From: Allomuricauda sp.
GTDB lineage: Bacteria; Bacteroidota; Bacteroidia; Flavobacteriales; Flavobacteriaceae
DNA length: 54,424 nucleotides
Assembly: GCA_028284725.1 (NCBI GenBank)
Contig: JANQRD010000021.1
Coordinates: 1-54,424 of the forward strand
Reading direction: 5' to 3'
Below, piece after piece: positions 51,355 through 54,424 of the stretch. A model generated the notes under the pieces. That model ran no database searches. It was not told the DNA's origin and saw only the letters and a program-made list of their open reading frames with translations. Position numbers and translations under genes: made by a program. The number at the start of each line of letters is the position of its first letter. Positions within the stretch are counted from its first letter, which is position 1.

Positions 51355-53224
51355 ATTTTTTGACACTTAGTATCAGGGACTCCAAGGGCTCGAGTTGAAT
51401 TTCAACCCCACCCTCACCATTTTGAACAATAAATCTCGTCTCCACTTTTTCATAGAGCTCCTCGACCAATTTATATGTTCCATCGGATAGCCCCCATTTA
51501 GCAATTATGTCCGCAGGTACTTTTATGTTGAAGTCATAGCTTTTGTGTGCATCAAAATTGGAAAGGATGATGAGTTTTTCATTGGGTGACCATCTTACAA
51601 AAGATAATACCCTGTGATCATAGGATTCCGTATGCTCCTTATTGTAAAAATGGATTTCTTGATACTCCCCCATCAAGGCCTCACTCTCAATGGTGAAATT
51701 CAAGAGTCTTTTATAAAAGTCCCTTAGGTTTTTTTCTTCTTCGTAAAGTTGACCTCCATCAAACTTTCCATCGTTCATCCAACGTTGGTGGTGCGGCACT
51801 CCTATGTAATCAAAAATGGAAGTGCGGGTAGGTTTTCCGAATCCGGCATCTTCTGCTCCGGGTTCACCAACTTCTTGGCCAAAATAAATCATGGTGGGTG
51901 AGGTACTCAAGGTCGCCGAAACGACCATGGCAGGTTTTCCAAGCATTGCATCTCCTGCGAAATCGGGACTTGCAATCCGTTGCTCATCATGATTCTCCAA
52001 AAAATGGAGCATGTGGTGCTCAATATCTGCCATGCCCTTTTGCACAACGGGAATATGGTCTGTCCATCCATAGCCTTTCATAATATGTTTTATGCTATCA
52101 TACAGTTCAACCTTGTCGTACAGGTAATCCATTTTTCCTTTTCGGATGTAATCGCGGTAAAGGCTTGGATTGTAGACTTCCGCCAATAAAAATGCATCTG
52201 GATTTTTCATCTTAATGTTGGAATTGAGGTAACTCCAAAACTCCACGGGCACCATTTCGGCCATATCGAATCGAAAACCATCGACCCCAAAATCGAGCCA
52301 GTACAATGCAATATCCCTGAACTTGTTCCAAGAATCGGGTACAGTTTTATCACTCCAAAATTCATAGTGCAATGCATGGTCTTTTTGATCAAAGCTTGCG
52401 GGTAATTCATCAAAATCCTTGCTGCCATCAGGTCGTACCCCATAGTTTACCTTTACCGTTTCATACCAATCATTGAAATGCGGCTGGGCCAATCGAGAAC
52501 CATTGCCTGTCCATTTTGCCGGATCTTCTTCAAATTTCCCGTTCGAAAGTTTGTTTTCCTCACCTCCTAAGGGTAAATAGCCATTTTGCCATTGAGGCAC
52601 ACTGAAAGCTTCTTCGGGAATGTAGTAGAAATTGTTGTTCACATCATACTCCACCGAAGTATTGTCGTTGGTTCCAAAATCCGAGACCCCATCGGGATTG
52701 GTGAGTCCCTCATAATTTCTGGCCACATGATTGGGAACAATATCGATAAGGACCTTCATACCAACTTTATGGGTACGATCTACCAATGCCTTAAATTCTT
52801 CCAACCTTTTAGAGGGGTCGACCGCTAAATCGGGGTTGACGTTATAGTAGTCCTTCACTGCATAGGGCGATCCAGCACGACCTTTCACCACATCAGGATC
52901 ATCATTGGAAATGCCATATGCTGTATAATCGTTAATTACCGCATGATGGGGAACTCCGGTGTACCAAATGTGGGTAACTCCCAAATCTTTGATCTCTGTA
53001 AGTGCCTTTTCATTGAAATCGGAAAATTTGCCTACTCCGTTTTCCTCAATAGTTCCCCAAGGCTTGTTGGTGGTGGTGGTGTTTCCAAAAAGTCGGGTGA
53101 AAACCTGGTAAACGACTGCTTTCTTTTTCATTGTAGGTTGAACTGGTTTTTTGTCGAGACGCTGCTTACAAGCACAAAAGGTTCCGATCAGTATTAGAAA
53201 AGTCACATAGCACCTTACCTTCAT
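51353..53224 (-). CDS. GH13 alpha-amylase-family lipoprotein
   Basis: Alpha-glucan hydrolase or transglycosylase of 623 residues on the outside of the inner membrane. The lipobox region is GTFCAC (Cys19). The four GH13 regions are visible: VLIDIVPNHV, DGFRFDMAEM (nucleophile Asp), LLAEVYNP (acid/base Glu) and FLENHDEQRI (stabilising Asp). A C-terminal beta domain ends in LEPLESLILSVKK. It resembles the lipoprotein amylases of flavobacterial maltodextrin operons. Its start overlaps the stop of the GH65 gene by four bases, so both are translated from one message. Confidence 0.93.
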   Translation of the reverse strand: MKVRCYVTFLILIGTFCACKQRLDKKPVQPTMKKKAVVYQVFTRLFGNTTTTNKPWGTIEENGVGKFSDFNEKALTEIKDLGVTHIWYTGVPHHAVINDYTAYGISNDDPDVVKGRAGSPYAVKDYYNVNPDLAVDPSKRLEEFKALVDRTHKVGMKVLIDIVPNHVARNYEGLTNPDGVSDFGTNDNTSVEYDVNNNFYYIPEEAFSVPQWQNGYLPLGGEENKLSNGKFEEDPAKWTGNGSRLAQPHFNDWYETVKVNYGVRPDGSKDFDELPASFDQKDHALHYEFWSDKTVPDSWNKFRDIALYWLDFGVDGFRFDMAEMVPVEFWSYLNSNIKMKNPDAFLLAEVYNPSLYRDYIRKGKMDYLYDKVELYDSIKHIMKGYGWTDHIPVVQKGMADIEHHMLHFLENHDEQRIASPDFAGDAMLGKPAMVVSATLSTSPTMIYFGQEVGEPGAEDAGFGKPTRTSIFDYIGVPHHQRWMNDGKFDGGQLYEEEKNLRDFYKRLLNFTIESEALMGEYQEIHFYNKEHTESYDHRVLSFVRWSPNEKLIILSNFDAHKSYDFNIKVPADIIAKWGLSDGTYKLVEELYEKVETRFIVQNGEGGVEIQLEPLESLILSVKK

Positions 53225-54424
53225 GCCATGACCACTTTCCCGGGAATCAACGTGACAGGCTTATCGTTTACGTGGATGGTCAGTTCATTATCCCCAGATA
53301 TTTCGAGACTGACCTGACCCTCCGAAACCGATATGGTAACGATCTGATTTCTAAAGTTGATTTTGAACGCGTAGGATGACCATTGTTTTGGTATCTGTGG
53401 TGCGAAGCAAAGCTGATCATTTTTGACACGCATCCCACCAAAACCTTCAACGATGCTGATCCAGGTACCCGCCATGGAAGTGATGTGAAGGCCTTCCTCT
53501 ACCTCCTTATTATAATCGTCCAAGTCCAACCTTGATGTCCTTAGATAAAAGGTATAGGCCTGTTCCATTCTACCCAATTTGGCAGCTTGGATGCTATGCA
53601 CGCAAGGCGATAATGAAGATTCATGTACCGTGAAAGGTTCATAAAAATCGAAATGTTTTTCCAAAGCTTCTTGACTGAAGTGATCCTCGAAAAAATAGAA
53701 TCCTTGAAGCACGTCGGCTTGTTTGATGTAGGGAGAGCGCAAAATTCGATCCCAACTCCACTTTTGGTTGATGGGCCGTTCGGATTTGTCCAAATCCCCT
53801 ACTTTGACCATTTCCTTATCTAAAAAGCCATCTTGCTGCAAGAAAATCCCATGTTTCTCGGAATACGGAAAATAGATGTTATTCGATACCTTAGCCCAAT
53901 CAGCAGTTTCACCATCGGTCAACTTGGTTTTGGTGATGATTCTCTTGTAATCTTCAGGGGAATCATTTTTCACAGCTTCCAGTTGCTCCAGTGCATAGTC
54001 GATGCACCACTTGGCCATGTAATTGGAATACCAATTGTTGTTGACATTATTTTCGTACTCGTTGGGTCCGGTAACCCCAAGCATCACGTACTGTTGTTTT
54101 TCTTCTGAAAAATTGACCCGCTGGTGCCAGAATCGAGCGATTCCGATCAACACTTCCAACCCCATTTTTGGGACATAGCTATTATCCCGCGTGAACCGGG
54201 TATAATTATAAATGGCAAAGGCTATGGCCCCGTTGCGATGGATCTCCTCAAAAGTGATTTCCCATTCGTTATGGCATTCCTCCCCGTTCATGGTCACCAT
54301 TGGGTACAGTGCAGCTCCGTTTGAAAAACCAAGTTTCTCGGCATTTTCAATGGCTTTTTCCAAATGATTGTATCGGTATTCCAGCAGGCTCCAAGCGACT
54401 TCTCGACCTTTGGTCGCCATATAA
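53221..54424 (-). CDS. GH65 glycoside phosphorylase (N-terminal part outside window)
   Basis: Family 65 alpha-disaccharide phosphorylase, probably maltose phosphorylase, which splits maltose with phosphate to glucose and beta-glucose 1-phosphate. Only the last 400 or so residues are visible; the frame stays open to the window edge (codon before the first ATG is TAT), so the true start lies outside. Motifs include LYPMVTMNGEECHNEWEITFEEIH, GVTGPNEYENNVNNNWYSN with the catalytic Glu, and LYPMV. The C-terminal beta domain follows. With the GH13 gene it would use maltodextrins; beta-phosphoglucomutase is expected next door but is not in view. Confidence 0.92.
   Translation of the reverse strand, partial: YMATKGREVAWSLLEYRYNHLEKAIENAEKLGFSNGAALYPMVTMNGEECHNEWEITFEEIHRNGAIAFAIYNYTRFTRDNSYVPKMGLEVLIGIARFWHQRVNFSEEKQQYVMLGVTGPNEYENNVNNNWYSNYMAKWCIDYALEQLEAVKNDSPEDYKRIITKTKLTDGETADWAKVSNNIYFPYSEKHGIFLQQDGFLDKEMVKVGDLDKSERPINQKWSWDRILRSPYIKQADVLQGFYFFEDHFSQEALEKHFDFYEPFTVHESSLSPCVHSIQAAKLGRMEQAYTFYLRTSRLDLDDYNKEVEEGLHITSMAGTWISIVEGFGGMRVKNDQLCFAPQIPKQWSSYAFKINFRNQIVTISVSEGQVSLEISGDNELTIHVNDKPVTLIPGKVVMA

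Noticed and set aside
1..54424. tRNA, rRNA or known riboswitch genes
   Set aside because: None of the intergenic stretches shows a cloverleaf, rRNA segment or recognisable riboswitch core by eye; a covariance-model scan would be needed to be sure.

Overview
The window looks like chromosomal DNA of a marine member of the Flavobacteriaceae (Bacteroidota). The grounds are a SusC/SusD pair, membrane-tethered AraC-type regulators, many Bacteroidota-type lipoproteins and DUF547 proteins, mevalonate-pathway genes, an arginine operon built around the acylornithine-type carbamoyltransferase, and AT-rich translation starts without clear Shine-Dalgarno sites. A genus cannot be fixed from the sequence alone; a Muricauda-like organism is a guess. 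No rRNA, tRNA, CRISPR array, transposase, phage or plasmid gene was recognised.

Layout. (1) 1-7.2 kb: the end of an AraC-type regulator, a gene-poor stretch, then a SusC-SusD-lipoprotein operon for uptake of an unknown substrate, closed by a perfect 38-bp palindromic terminator. (2) 7.3-11.1 kb: two small conserved genes, a 33-residue membrane microprotein, GAPDH and a GH32 fructan/sucrose hydrolase lipoprotein. (3) 11.3-15.4 kb: a five-gene operon of the arsenosugar type (TIGR04282 protein, purine nucleoside phosphorylase, ArsM, DUF547 lipoprotein, TIGR04283 glycosyltransferase) that lacks the usual radical-SAM gene arsS. (4) 15.4-20.3 kb, minus strand: a second DUF547 protein, an outer-membrane barrel, a GH113-like hydrolase, a D15/BamA-like protein and an amidase-like protein with altered active-site motifs. 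(5) 20.6-29.5 kb: a flavin oxidoreductase, a membrane polyferredoxin, a MORN-like protein and two GT2 glycosyltransferases packed with almost no spacing, then an NTF2-like protein, a second AraC-type regulator and a GT-C mannosyltransferase-like protein.

(6) 29.5-38.8 kb: an almost complete arginine operon in the order GNAT acetyltransferase, argG, argC, proC, argD, argF', argB, argE, argH. A 26-codon ORF ending in Pro-Arg-Arg-Arg-Pro lies just upstream with small hairpins and is a candidate arginine attenuator leader. Dispersed palindromic repeats (core GTCGA/TCGAC with variable complementary arms) sit in several gaps of this operon and continue to 41.3 kb.

(7) 38.8-46.4 kb: an RsuA-family pseudouridine synthase, a TonB-C-like and a TPR protein, a nitrilase, and an isoprenoid block (UbiA prenyltransferase, mevalonate kinase, diphosphomevalonate decarboxylase), then TspO and DUF1697. 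(8) 46.4-50.7 kb: glycerol kinase and glycerol facilitator, facing an HI0933-type flavoprotein and a glycerophosphodiester phosphodiesterase. (9) 50.9-54.4 kb: a small membrane protein and the start of an alpha-glucan operon, GH65 phosphorylase (cut by the window edge) followed by a GH13 amylase lipoprotein.

The observations most worth following are the Arg-rich leader peptide ahead of the arginine operon, the arsenosugar operon without arsS, the redox-plus-glycosyltransferase gene block at 20.6-29.5 kb, and the palindromic repeat family confined to 30-41 kb.
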